This document shows positions 27,244-35,761 of a DNA stretch of 64,000 nt, piece after piece (the first letter of the stretch is position 1; each line of letters begins with the position of its first letter). The translations under genes were made by a program, and so were the position numbers. The stretch covers positions 129,768-193,767 of the forward strand of contig PBLF01000009.1 of NCBI GenBank assembly GCA_002722295.1. The letters are read 5' to 3'. The notes below the pieces were generated by a model, which saw only the letters and a list, made by a program, of their open reading frames with translations, was not told the DNA's origin and searched no databases. The stretch comes from Stappia sp. GTDB lineage: Bacteria > Pseudomonadota > Alphaproteobacteria > Rhizobiales > Stappiaceae.

Positions 27244-29148
27244 TCACTCGAGCCCCGCCGCGGCCGCGCGGGCCGGATCCGACCACCAGTGGGTCTCGGG
27301 AACGAAGTCGTAGGTCGGCGGGCTCGCCGGCCGGCCGAAGCGGTCCCACACGGCGACGGTGTGCACCGCCTTGTACCACTGCGGGATCCAGTAGTGCCCG
27401 GCCCGCAGCACCCGGTCGAGAGCCTTCGCGGCAACGGTCATGTCCTCGCGCGTGGTGGCGTTGAGAGCCTTTTCCACCAGGGCATCGACCACGGGATCCG
27501 CGATGCCGGCCAGATTGCCCGAGCCTTCCGTCCTTGCGGCCACGGAGCCCAGCAGGTCCCGCATTTCCTCTCCCAGCGTCGGTGACAGCGCGAAGCGGCG
27601 CCCGACGATGTCGAAATCGAAGGTGTTGATGCGGAGCTGGTACTGGGCGGGATCGACGACGCGGTATGTCGCCTTGATGCCGAGCCGCTCGAGGTTGGTG
27701 ACCATCGGCAGCACCACACGCTCGAAACTCGTCGTGTTGGAGAGGATCTCGAACACAAGCGGTTCTCCGGAGGGCAGCAGCATCACCCCGTCCTTGCGGG
27801 TGCAACCGGCCTCGCGCAGCAGGCGATCCGCCTCGCGCAGCATCCGGCGGTCCTGCCCCGAGCCGTCCGACACGGGAGCCGTGATCGCGGGACCGAAGAC
27901 GGCCGGCGACAGGCGCGCGCGGAACGGTTCCAGCAAGGCGAGCTGAGCGTCCGAGGGCATCCCTTCCGCCATCATCGGCGAGTTCTGGAAGATGGACTGG
28001 GTGCGCGAATAGGCACCGTAGAACAACGCCTGGTTCGACCATTCGAAATCGAAACAGTAGCCCAGCGCCTGCCGGATCAGCGGGTTGGAGAACTTCTCAC
28101 GCCGCGTGTTGAAGAACCATCCCTGTGCGCCGGAGGGCCGCCCGTCGGGGATCTCCTCGCGCTTGACGCGGCCATCCTCGACAGCCGGAAAGTTGTACTC
28201 GGTCGCCCAGGTGCGCGAGGTGAACTCCTCGCGGAAGGTCGTGACGCCCTTCTTGAAGGCCTCGAAATCGACCTGACGGTCGCGGAAGAACTCCAGCCGG
28301 ATCACGTCGAAGTTGAACTGTCCGCGCGACACGGGCAGATCCGCCGCCCACCACGTCTTGACGCGCTCATACTCCACATAGCGCCCCACCTCGTGACGGC
28401 CGACCTTGTAGGGGCCGGACCCGAGCGGCGGCGTGAGCGTCGTCTGGCCGAAGTCGTAGCGTGTGTAATAGGCCTTCGACAGGATGGGCACGCCGGCGAT
28501 GGTCAGCGGCGCCTTGCGCGACTGGCGGCCGGTGAACCGCACGACAACCGTCAGCGGGTCCGGAGCCTCCACGCTCTCCACCTCGCGCAGGGCCTGGCGA
28601 AGCGCCGGATGTCCCTTCTCCTTCAACGTGGTCAGCGAGAAGGCGACATCCTCCGAGGTCAGCCGGCTCTCGTCATGAAAACGCGCCTCGGGCCGAAGCC
28701 GGAAGGAATAGGTGTTGCCCCCGTCCGAGACCGAAACGCTCTCGGCGACGAGACCGTACATGGCGTCGGGCTCGTCGAGCGCGCGCACCATGAGGGATGC
28801 AAAGCACAGCTCCATGCGCGGCGGCGCATCCCCCTTGAGGATGAACGTGTTGAAGCTGTTGAAGGTCTGCGGATTCTGATTGAACGCCCAGGAGGGTGCG
28901 GAAAAGGCGAACCGTCCGCCCTTTGGCGCCGTACGCTCCACATAGGAGAACGCCTGAAAGCCCTTCGCGTACTTCAGGTCACCGAAGACGGAAAGCCCGT
29001 GCAGGTCCTGCGCATCGGCGACAGGGACGGCCGCCTGCACCTCATCGGGCGCCGCGCCGACATGACGTGGCGCGAAAAGGCCTGCGGCGAGCGCCGCCGA
29101 TCCGAGCAGAACCGAGCGGCGATCGGGTGCGGTCTTGTCGAACGTCAT
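27244..29148 (-). CDS. Extracellular solute-binding protein, family 5 (first of two)
   Basis: A 634-residue periplasmic peptide-binding protein of the YejA/OppA type. The N-terminus carries DRRSVLLGSAALAAGLFAP, a twin-arginine-like signal. Family landmarks are KYAKGFQAFSYV near the start of the mature part, the LRPEARFHDESRLTSEDV segment, LNTFIL-type loop and ALGYCFDFEW. ATG codons at 29148 and 29154 are both possible; 29148 has GAAGGG at better spacing. It overlaps or abuts the preceding binding-protein gene (29151-31079) and precedes yejB, so both probably feed the same permease. In Rhizobiales this layout is common. Confidence 0.9.
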   Translation of the reverse strand: MTFDKTAPDRRSVLLGSAALAAGLFAPRHVGAAPDEVQAAVPVADAQDLHGLSVFGDLKYAKGFQAFSYVERTAPKGGRFAFSAPSWAFNQNPQTFNSFNTFILKGDAPPRMELCFASLMVRALDEPDAMYGLVAESVSVSDGGNTYSFRLRPEARFHDESRLTSEDVAFSLTTLKEKGHPALRQALREVESVEAPDPLTVVVRFTGRQSRKAPLTIAGVPILSKAYYTRYDFGQTTLTPPLGSGPYKVGRHEVGRYVEYERVKTWWAADLPVSRGQFNFDVIRLEFFRDRQVDFEAFKKGVTTFREEFTSRTWATEYNFPAVEDGRVKREEIPDGRPSGAQGWFFNTRREKFSNPLIRQALGYCFDFEWSNQALFYGAYSRTQSIFQNSPMMAEGMPSDAQLALLEPFRARLSPAVFGPAITAPVSDGSGQDRRMLREADRLLREAGCTRKDGVMLLPSGEPLVFEILSNTTSFERVVLPMVTNLERLGIKATYRVVDPAQYQLRINTFDFDIVGRRFALSPTLGEEMRDLLGSVAARTEGSGNLAGIADPVVDALVEKALNATTREDMTVAAKALDRVLRAGHYWIPQWYKAVHTVAVWDRFGRPASPPTYDFVPETHWWSDPARAAAAGLE

Positions 29149-29150
29149 GC

Positions 29151-31079
29151 TCATCCCTTCGCGGCGACGCGGGCCGCCCGCTCCTTGTCCCACCACCAGA
29201 TGGAGGGAAACCCGTGACTGAACTCCGGCAGGTTCTCCGGATGCCCGAAACGATCCCAGCGCGCGGTACGGTCGACGTCGGAATAGAATTGCGGCACCAC
29301 GTAGTGGTTCCACAGGAGCACCCGGTCAAGGGCGTGCGTGGCCGCGACCAGCTCCTCGCGATCCTTGGCGTAGATGACGCGCTCGATCAGCTTGTCCACG
29401 GCAGGATTCTTGATACCGGCGTAATTGCGGGACTGCGGCCGGTCGGCGGCTTCCGAGCCCCAGAAATCACGCTGCTCGTTGCCCGGCGAGAGCGACTGCC
29501 CCCAGACAAGGGTCGCCATGTCGAAATCACGGCTGTTGATCCGGTTGATGTACTGCGGCACGTCCACCAGCCTGAGAACCGACTTGATGCCGATGCTCTC
29601 CAGGTTCCGGGTATAGGGCAGCAGGCCGCGCTCGGAGGACCGGTCGAAGTAGAGGAACTCGATGGTGAAGGGCTCCCCGGTCTTCTCGTTGACCATGGTG
29701 CCGTTCCTGAGCCCGTAGCCCGCCTCGCGGAACAGCTTCACCGCCTCGCGCAGATTGGCGCGCACGTTCTTCGGATTTCCGCCCACAGGATTCTCGTACG
29801 GCCTCGTGAAGACCTCCGGCGGCACCTCGTCACGCACGGTCTCCAGGATCTCCAGCTCCTTGCCCCGCGGCAACCCGCTGGAGGCGAGTTCCGTGCCGGC
29901 AAAGTAGGAGTCGATGCGCTTGTGAAGTCCTGCGGAGACCACTTCGTTGGTGGTCTCGAAATCAAACGCGTAGTTCAGGGCCTCGCGGACCCTCGGATCC
30001 TGGAATTTCTCACGGCGCAGGTTGGGCACATAGGCCTGCATCCGTCCGCTGGCGCGATTGACGAACTCCTCCAGAACCACGCGACCGTCACGCACGGCCG
30101 GGAAGTCGTAGGCCTTGGCCCAGACGCTGGCGGCCCGCTCCTCGCGGAAGTCGTACTGGTCGCCCTTGAAGGCCTCCATTTCCACGGCGGAGTCGAGGAA
30201 GATGTCGTAGCGCACCTGGTCGAAGTTGTAGGTGCCCTTGCGCACCGGGTGATCCTTGGCCCAATAGTCCTTCACCCGCTCGTACACGATGTAGCGCCCG
30301 GGCTCGATTGAGGAAACGCGATAGGGGCCGGAGCCCAGGGGCGGCTCGAGGGTGCCGCGCGAGATGTCGCGCTGGGTGCCGTCGGGTGCCTTCCCCTCCC
30401 ACCAGTGCTTCGGCAGGATGGGGATCTGTCCGACGATCTTCGGAAGCTCCCGGTTTCCCGGCGCATCGAAGGTGAACCGCACGACGTCGTCACCCACCGC
30501 CTCCACGTTCTCCACGTGGCGATAGTAGAAGCCCTGGCTCGGATTGAGGTCTATGAGCTTGCGGAAGCTCCAGACCACGTCCTCCGTGGTGATCGGCTCG
30601 CCATCATGCCAGCGCCCGCGCGGATCCAGCCGGTACTCGACCCAAGCATAGTCGTCGGGATAGCGCATCGCATTGGCGACAAGGCCGTATTCGGCGCTGA
30701 TGTCCATCTCGTCCAGCGCGGGCTCGAAAAGCGAATCATACATGAGCCCCAGGCCCGGAGCGGGGTTGCCCTTCGACAGGATGGGGTTGAGCGTATCGAA
30801 GCCGGTGGACTCCGCGAGCCGCACCGTTCCGCCCTTGGGCGCATCGGGGTTCACGTAGTCGAAATTGGAGAAACCCTCGGCATACTTCGGCTCGCCCGTC
30901 AGGGCGGTGCCAGAACGCCAGGCCGGCTCGCCCTGCTGGGCAGCGACCGGCCCTGCAAGGAGGCTCGAGGCCAGCACGACGGCGGCAAGGGCGAAAGGCG
31001 CAAGTGCCGCGCGCCGGAGTCGGCCGGCGCGAACGCGCCCTGCAGGCGGCGGCGTGACAGATGTCATGGCACTGGTCAT
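29151..31079 (-). CDS. Extracellular solute-binding protein, family 5 (second of two)
   Basis: About 642 residues, first gene of the yej operon. The N-terminal region has hydrophobic FALAAVVLASSLLAGPVAA ending at AQQ, a Sec-type signal. The mature protein has KYAEGFSNFDYVNPDAPKGG, DPRGRWHDGEPITTEDV and ALNYAFDFETTNEV, matching the family-5 fold and the downstream paralogue. The start is uncertain; ATG codons at 31121, 31106, 31079 and 31067 are in frame and none has a strong ribosome-binding site. Divergence from its neighbour suggests a different peptide or microcin-like ligand; that is inference. Confidence 0.88.
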   Translation of the reverse strand: MTSAMTSVTPPPAGRVRAGRLRRAALAPFALAAVVLASSLLAGPVAAQQGEPAWRSGTALTGEPKYAEGFSNFDYVNPDAPKGGTVRLAESTGFDTLNPILSKGNPAPGLGLMYDSLFEPALDEMDISAEYGLVANAMRYPDDYAWVEYRLDPRGRWHDGEPITTEDVVWSFRKLIDLNPSQGFYYRHVENVEAVGDDVVRFTFDAPGNRELPKIVGQIPILPKHWWEGKAPDGTQRDISRGTLEPPLGSGPYRVSSIEPGRYIVYERVKDYWAKDHPVRKGTYNFDQVRYDIFLDSAVEMEAFKGDQYDFREERAASVWAKAYDFPAVRDGRVVLEEFVNRASGRMQAYVPNLRREKFQDPRVREALNYAFDFETTNEVVSAGLHKRIDSYFAGTELASSGLPRGKELEILETVRDEVPPEVFTRPYENPVGGNPKNVRANLREAVKLFREAGYGLRNGTMVNEKTGEPFTIEFLYFDRSSERGLLPYTRNLESIGIKSVLRLVDVPQYINRINSRDFDMATLVWGQSLSPGNEQRDFWGSEAADRPQSRNYAGIKNPAVDKLIERVIYAKDREELVAATHALDRVLLWNHYVVPQFYSDVDRTARWDRFGHPENLPEFSHGFPSIWWWDKERAARVAAKG

Positions 31080-31305
31080 GGCTATGTCGGTTCCCCGTCT
31101 GGTCATGATGGGTGCGCGCATTCCGGCCCGGTGAGCCGCCTCATCAAGGCTGCCCGGCACGTCACGGGCGAAAGGCCGCGCGCACTTTCCTTCACCCACG
31201 AGTGTAGGGATTTCATGGCCGGTTCAACAGCGCAGAAACAATTCATGACCAAAGTTTAATCGAAACGACGTTGGGTCGAGAACCGCTTCGGGCCACGCGC
31301 ACGGA

Positions 31306-32784
31306 TCAGGCGGCCGCGAGCTTTTCGGCATACATGCGCCGGTCGGCCAGTTCCAGAAGCTCGCCCACGGAGACCGTGTCGTCCGGGAAGCGCGCCGAGC
31401 CCACACTCGCTCTCACGTGAACGAGAGAGCCCTCGACCTCGAACGGTTCCGCGAGCGCGGAGTGCAGGCGCGCGGTGATCATGGGCCTGGTGTCCCCCTC
31501 ACCACGGCAGGGCACGACCACGACGAACTCGTCCCCGCCAACCCGCGCGACCGTGTCCGAATGCCTGGTGTGGTCGCGCAACCGCTCGCCGATCGCGCAG
31601 AGGATCATGTCGCCGGCGGCATGACCATGGGTGTCGTTGACCGGCTTGAAGCCGTTCAGGTCGATGAAGAAGACCTCGAACCCTCGCCGGCGCGGGCCCG
31701 GACGGGCCGCAAGCCGGCGCAGCCGGCTTTCGAGAAGACGCCTGTTGGGCAGGCCCGTCAGGGGGTCATGCACGGCCATGTCCCGGGCACGCATCTGGAA
31801 ATGGATCGCCAGAACCGCCAGCGTCACCAGCAGGAGGGTCACGCCGTAGCCGATGACACGTGCCACCGTGCCCTCGGTATCGGCACAACACGCCTCTGCC
31901 CGGGAAGTCCCGGCAAGGTTCCAGCGTCCGGCCGTCAGCATCACGGGCAGGCGTACGGCGTCCGAGGCGAAAAGGGCGGCGTCACCGAAGAGCACCTGTC
32001 CGACCCCGCCTGTCCGGCCCTGCTCCTGCAAGGCGAAACGATAGGCGGGATCGGTCTCCGTCAGGCCCGCGGACAAAAGCAGTGCATCGAGATCGATCGT
32101 CACGGCCGCGACACCGCGCACCACGAGGGTTTCACGGGCGCTTCCGTCGGAAACGGGTCGCATGACAGGTGCAAGCGCAATCATGGTCCGGTTTCCGGCC
32201 GCGTCGTGTTCCGGTCCGAAAACCACGGCGGAACGTGTCCGGCGCGCGCGCATCACCGCCTCGCGCTCGCGCTCATCGGCGTGGTGGTCGTGCCCGAGTT
32301 GGGAGAGGTTTCCGTACAAAGGATAGACGAAGCGCACGGTGCGGTCCGGAGCCAGCGTCACCCGGACGACATGCGGATCCAGCGCCGCCATCTGTTCGGC
32401 GAAGCCCCGGAATTCGCGCGGCGTGAGGCTTTCGCTGAGTGCCGCGAAACTCGCGACCCCCTGGGCGAGCGAAACCGCCTGGCGCAGTTCGGACTCCAGA
32501 CGGGCACGCAGTTCGGACAGACGCGACATCGTGTCGTGCTGCATCCGCTCGCGATGGGAGTCGGCAATAAGCCCGCCCACATAGCCGGTGAGCGAGACTC
32601 CCAGGGTGGCCATCAGGATGCCCACGCTCAGCATGGCCAGGAGCGGCCGGATCCTGCGTCCCGCCCTCCTGATCCAGATCCCAGGTTTCAAACGTCCCCC
32701 CAGTTTCAGAGCCTCAGCGACGAGCGTCCCCCGACGCCCGGTCAAAACACCCCGGAGCCCGATGCCGGAACCGCCTGAAAACAC
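31306..32784 (-). CDS. Membrane CHASE-type sensor diguanylate cyclase
   Basis: A 492-residue protein that should make cyclic di-GMP. The order is a short basic N-terminus, membrane helix (LLAMLSVGILMATLGVSLTG), a periplasmic CHASE-like domain of about 240 residues (with AFAALSESLTPREF-like and LGHDHHADER segments), a second helix (YGVTLLLVTLAVLAIHF) and a GGDEF domain (about residues 330-490) with MAVHDPLTGLPNR and the intact active site VARVGGDEFVVVV. An RHSD tetrad five residues before it forms the inhibitory I-site, so feedback inhibition is expected. The start is the GTG at 32784, chosen because GGGGAGGAGG lies 8 bases upstream; the longer frame would run through the cycM terminator. Confidence 0.85.
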   Translation of the reverse strand: MFSGGSGIGLRGVLTGRRGTLVAEALKLGGRLKPGIWIRRAGRRIRPLLAMLSVGILMATLGVSLTGYVGGLIADSHRERMQHDTMSRLSELRARLESELRQAVSLAQGVASFAALSESLTPREFRGFAEQMAALDPHVVRVTLAPDRTVRFVYPLYGNLSQLGHDHHADEREREAVMRARRTRSAVVFGPEHDAAGNRTMIALAPVMRPVSDGSARETLVVRGVAAVTIDLDALLLSAGLTETDPAYRFALQEQGRTGGVGQVLFGDAALFASDAVRLPVMLTAGRWNLAGTSRAEACCADTEGTVARVIGYGVTLLLVTLAVLAIHFQMRARDMAVHDPLTGLPNRRLLESRLRRLAARPGPRRRGFEVFFIDLNGFKPVNDTHGHAAGDMILCAIGERLRDHTRHSDTVARVGGDEFVVVVPCRGEGDTRPMITARLHSALAEPFEVEGSLVHVRASVGSARFPDDTVSVGELLELADRRMYAEKLAAA

Positions 32785-32843
32785 GGAACCGACCTCCTCC
32801 CCGGGGACGTTGCGGAAGGAAGCTAGCAGCCTTTGCTTTCCGC

Positions 32844-32856
32844 TACGTTTACGCAA
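32844..32856. promoter_or_regulatory. Partial match to the TTTACGTAAA-type site before the cyclase gene
   Basis: TACGTTTACGCAA on the plus strand matches one half of the 20-base sdhC palindrome (CGTTTACG) but not the other. It lies about 60 bases before the cyclase start. A weak or chance match is possible. Confidence 0.25.
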
Positions 32857-32943
32857 TTCATCGGATGCGGTCCAAACGAGCATTCCGGGGTGCGTTGCGC
32901 CTGTCTTGCGAGGCAAAACGGGAGAACGCGCCTGCAAACACGA

Positions 32944-32971
32944 AAAAGGCCGGGCAAATTGCCCGGCCTTT
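32944..32971 (-). terminator. Rho-independent terminator after cycM
   Basis: AAAGGCCGGGCAA paired with TTGCCCGGCCTTT and, on the minus strand, a following TTTTCG; located 35 bases past the cycM stop. Confidence 0.88.
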
Positions 32972-33005
32972 CCCAACCTGTCGAAAATCGCGAGACGCTT
33001 CCGGC

Positions 33006-33779
33006 TTACTGGGCCGGCGCGGTCTCGGTCTCTGCCGGCGTCTCTTCAGCGGCGGCGGGCGCCTCCTCAGCAGCCGGGGCCTCTTCAGCCGCCGGAGCTT
33101 CCTCGGTGGCGGGAGCCTCCTCTGCGGCCGGCGTCTCTGCGGCAGCCGGAGCCTCCTCTGCCGCAGGAGCCTGCTCAGCAGCGGGAGACTCTTCGCCGGC
33201 GGGTGCCTCCTCAGCAGCGGGAGCCTCGGGCTCGGGCAGCGGCTTCGGATTGTCGGAAAGCGTGCGCAGGTAGGCAATCAGATTGGCGCGGTCGCCAGGC
33301 TTGCGCATGCCCGCATAGCTCATGATCGTGCCGGAGACGACGTTCTTCGGCTTCTCGAGGAAATGATCGAGCTCCTCGTAGGTCCACTCGCCAACCTCGT
33401 CGCCGTAGGCAACCATGTCGCCGGAATAGCGGAAGTCGGCATGCGAACCCGGCTTGCGGCCGACAACTTCCCAAAGGCCGGGGCCGACCTTGTTGGTGCT
33501 GGCGGAAGAGAAGTCGTGACAGCTGGCGCAGGCGCGCGTCAGCTTCTCGCCGTCCTCGGCGGACGCGCTGGCGAGACGAACGGCAATCGGCTCGACCTGC
33601 GGCTCCTCGGGCGCCTCGGTGGCTTCGCCGCCGTCATTCTCTGCCACGACGATCTCGTAGCCCGGCTTCTCCGGCGCATGGCTGGAGAAGATGATGTCGG
33701 ACAGGAAGCCCAGGCCCATCGTCAGGACGAGGACAAAGAGGACCGCGCCGGCGATCGTGTTTAGCTTGGCAGAATTCAT
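33006..33779 (-). CDS. cycM: Membrane-anchored c-type cytochrome with acidic Ala/Pro/Glu tail
   Basis: A 257-residue CycM-type cytochrome that passes electrons from the bc1 complex to terminal oxidase. An uncleaved N-terminal helix (residues about 8-30, GAVLFVLVLTMGLGFL) anchors it, EKPGYEI follows as in other family members, the haem site is C84-A-S-C87-H88, and Met158 in SYAGMRKPGD is the sixth ligand. Residues about 182-257 form a repetitive tail of APAAEE-type units, not part of the haem fold and much longer than in usual CycM (about 180-190 residues). The ATG at 33779 is followed by NSAKLN; an in-frame GTG upstream at 33794 is less likely. Confidence 0.9.
   Translation of the reverse strand: MNSAKLNTIAGAVLFVLVLTMGLGFLSDIIFSSHAPEKPGYEIVVAENDGGEATEAPEEPQVEPIAVRLASASAEDGEKLTRACASCHDFSSASTNKVGPGLWEVVGRKPGSHADFRYSGDMVAYGDEVGEWTYEELDHFLEKPKNVVSGTIMSYAGMRKPGDRANLIAYLRTLSDNPKPLPEPEAPAAEEAPAGEESPAAEQAPAAEEAPAAAETPAAEEAPATEEAPAAEEAPAAEEAPAAAEETPAETETAPAQ
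33015..33230 (-). repeat. Degenerate repeats coding the Ala/Glu/Pro tail of CycM
   Basis: About ten imperfect copies of a unit encoding A-A-E-E-A-P, with synonymous codon changes between copies. The length is likely to vary among strains by slippage or recombination. Confidence 0.75.
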
Positions 33780-33895
33780 TCCCGCTGGCTCCACCTTAAG
33801 AGTCTCTCGCGTGTCGTCTCCCGCGCGGTGGCCATGGCAACATGCCCCCGTGCATCGCAGCGCGTGGTGAAAAGTCGCCGGAACCTACAAAGTTT

Positions 33896-33923
33896 TTGAC
33901 GCTCGTGTCCATAGGTTTAAAAG
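33896..33923 (+). promoter_or_regulatory. Putative promoter of kdsB-pheA-pfkB genes
   Basis: TTGACG (33896-33901), 16-base spacer, TAAAAG (33918-33923), in the AT-richer divergent gap between cycM and kdsB. Confidence 0.5.
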
Positions 33924-34047
33924 GGCTCTCGATGTTACAAATGATCGCACGCGCAAAGACGGGCATGTTGCCCGCCTTTCAGCCGGTCCTGCCCGCACCG
34001 CGCAGGGACGGATGCAGACCGGCACGCGCGCCAGAAAAGGCCCGTTC

Positions 34048-34800
34048 GTGACCCGCGCACTCGTCATCATTCCCGCCCGCCGCGCGTCGACCCGCCTTCC
34101 CGACAAGCCGCTCGCCGACATTGCCGGACGCCCCATGATCGCCCATGTGGTCGACCAGGGGCTGGCGGCCGACATCGGACCGGTGGTGGTGGCTTGCGAC
34201 GACCCGCTCATCCGCGATGCCGTAACGGCGGCCGGCGGGCGCGTGGTGCTGACAGATCCGGACCTGCCCTCGGGTTCCGACCGCGTCGAGGCGGCCGCGC
34301 GCGAAGTGGACCCCGACGGCGCGTTCGATGTGGTCCTGAACCTGCAGGGCGACGTGCCGCTGATCGATCCGGCCGCGATCCGCGCCGCTTTCGCTCCGCT
34401 CGAGGATCCGGCGGTGGACATCGGAACCATCGCGACGAAAATCCTCACCGAGGAAGGGCGAACCGATCCGGGCATGGTCAAGACGATCGGCACGCCGGTC
34501 GCGGAAAACCGGCTGCGGGCACTCTATTTCACGCGTGCGACCGCCCCGCACGGCCCCGGCGCGCTCTACCAGCATATCGGGCTCTATGCCTATCGCCGCG
34601 CGGCGCTCGCCCGGTTCGTGGCCCTGCCGCCCTCGCCGCTTGAAATGCGCGAGAACCTGGAACAGTTGCGCGCGCTCGAGGCGGGAATGCGCATCGACGT
34701 AAGCCTGGTCGGCTCACGTCCGATGGACGTCAACACGCAGGCCGACCTCGAGGCCGTGCGCGCCATGCTCGGCCATCCCGCAACCGCTCCCAACTCCTGA
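34048..34800 (+). CDS. kdsB: 3-deoxy-manno-octulosonate cytidylyltransferase
   Basis: Transfers CMP from CTP to Kdo for lipopolysaccharide inner-core synthesis. The 250-residue protein starts with the nucleotide-binding IIPARRASTRLPDKPLADI and has VACDDPLI, LNLQGDVPLI and HIGLYAYRR, all family landmarks. The GTG at 34048 gives the normal family N-terminus; an ATG at 34012 preceded by AGGGACGG is an alternative that would add twelve residues. It is followed by pheA after 21 bases. Confidence 0.93.
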   Translation: MTRALVIIPARRASTRLPDKPLADIAGRPMIAHVVDQGLAADIGPVVVACDDPLIRDAVTAAGGRVVLTDPDLPSGSDRVEAAAREVDPDGAFDVVLNLQGDVPLIDPAAIRAAFAPLEDPAVDIGTIATKILTEEGRTDPGMVKTIGTPVAENRLRALYFTRATAPHGPGALYQHIGLYAYRRAALARFVALPPSPLEMRENLEQLRALEAGMRIDVSLVGSRPMDVNTQADLEAVRAMLGHPATAPNS

Positions 34801-34821
34801 CAAGCAGGCTGGTTTTCTCTC

Positions 34822-35712
34822 ATGTCGACACACAAGAAGATCGTCTTCCAGGGCGAACACGGCGCCAACTCGCACATGGCCTGCCGCGATGCCTTTCCCG
34901 ACTACGAGGCCGTCCCCTGCGCGACGTTCGAGGACTGCTTCACCGCCCTGGAAAACGGCGAGGCGGATCTCGGCATGATCCCTGTGGAGAACTCGGTCGC
35001 GGGCCGGGTCGCGGACATCCATCACCTGCTTCCGCGTTCCACGCTCAACATCATCGGCGAATACTTCCTGCCGATCCGCTTCCAGCTCATGGGGCTGCCG
35101 GGCGCGCGGGTCGAGGATCTCAAGAGCGTGCAGAGCCATATCATGGCCCTCGGCCAGTGCCGAAAGATCATCCGGGACCTGGGCCTGGCCGCGATCATCG
35201 GGGCCGACACGGCGGGCTCCGCGCGCCAGATCGCGGAACGCGGCGACATCACCGCCGCCGCGCTGGCGCCGGAGATGGCGGCCGAGGCCTATGGCCTGGA
35301 GATCCTGCGCCGGGACGTGGAGGACGCGGCCCACAACACCACGCGCTTCCTCATCCTCTCCCGGGAGCCGGTGCGCGCGCGCAACAACGGCCAGCCGATC
35401 ATCACCACGTTCATCTTCCGGGTCCGCAACGTGCCCGCCGCGCTTTTCAAGGCACTCGGCGGCTTCGCCACCAACGGCGTCAACATGACGAAGCTGGAAT
35501 CCTACCAGCTCGAGGGACAGTTCTTCGCCTCCATGTTCTATGCCGACGTGGAGGGCCATCCGGACGACCGGTCGGTCGCCCTGGCGCTTGAGGAACTGGA
35601 GTTCTTCTGCGCCGAACTGAAGCTTCTGGGCGTCTATCCCGCCGCCCCGTTCCGCGACAAGATCCGCGAGCCCGAGGCCAACCGCGCCCTGCGCCCGACC
35701 CCTGGCATCTGA
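34822..35712 (+). CDS. pheA: Prephenate dehydratase
   Basis: Converts prephenate to phenylpyruvate in phenylalanine synthesis. At 296 residues it is the monofunctional form without chorismate mutase. The catalytic domain has GEHGANSH near the start, IPVENSVAGRV and the catalytic TRF motif in HNTTRFLIL (about residues 170-178). An ACT regulatory domain follows (about 190-280) with the phenylalanine-binding motif ESYQLEGQF. Feedback inhibition by phenylalanine is expected from the family. It is 49 bases before the PfkB kinase gene. Confidence 0.95.
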   Translation: MSTHKKIVFQGEHGANSHMACRDAFPDYEAVPCATFEDCFTALENGEADLGMIPVENSVAGRVADIHHLLPRSTLNIIGEYFLPIRFQLMGLPGARVEDLKSVQSHIMALGQCRKIIRDLGLAAIIGADTAGSARQIAERGDITAAALAPEMAAEAYGLEILRRDVEDAAHNTTRFLILSREPVRARNNGQPIITTFIFRVRNVPAALFKALGGFATNGVNMTKLESYQLEGQFFASMFYADVEGHPDDRSVALALEELEFFCAELKLLGVYPAAPFRDKIREPEANRALRPTPGI

Positions 35713-35761
35713 CCCGCAAGCACGGCCACGCGCATCACACCAGAAAGGACTCCGCCTCCCG

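Noticed and set aside
33015..33230. Possible CRISPR-like or non-coding repeat array
   Set aside because: The repeats are in frame with cycM, degenerate at synonymous positions and have no unique spacers; they encode the protein's C-terminal tail.
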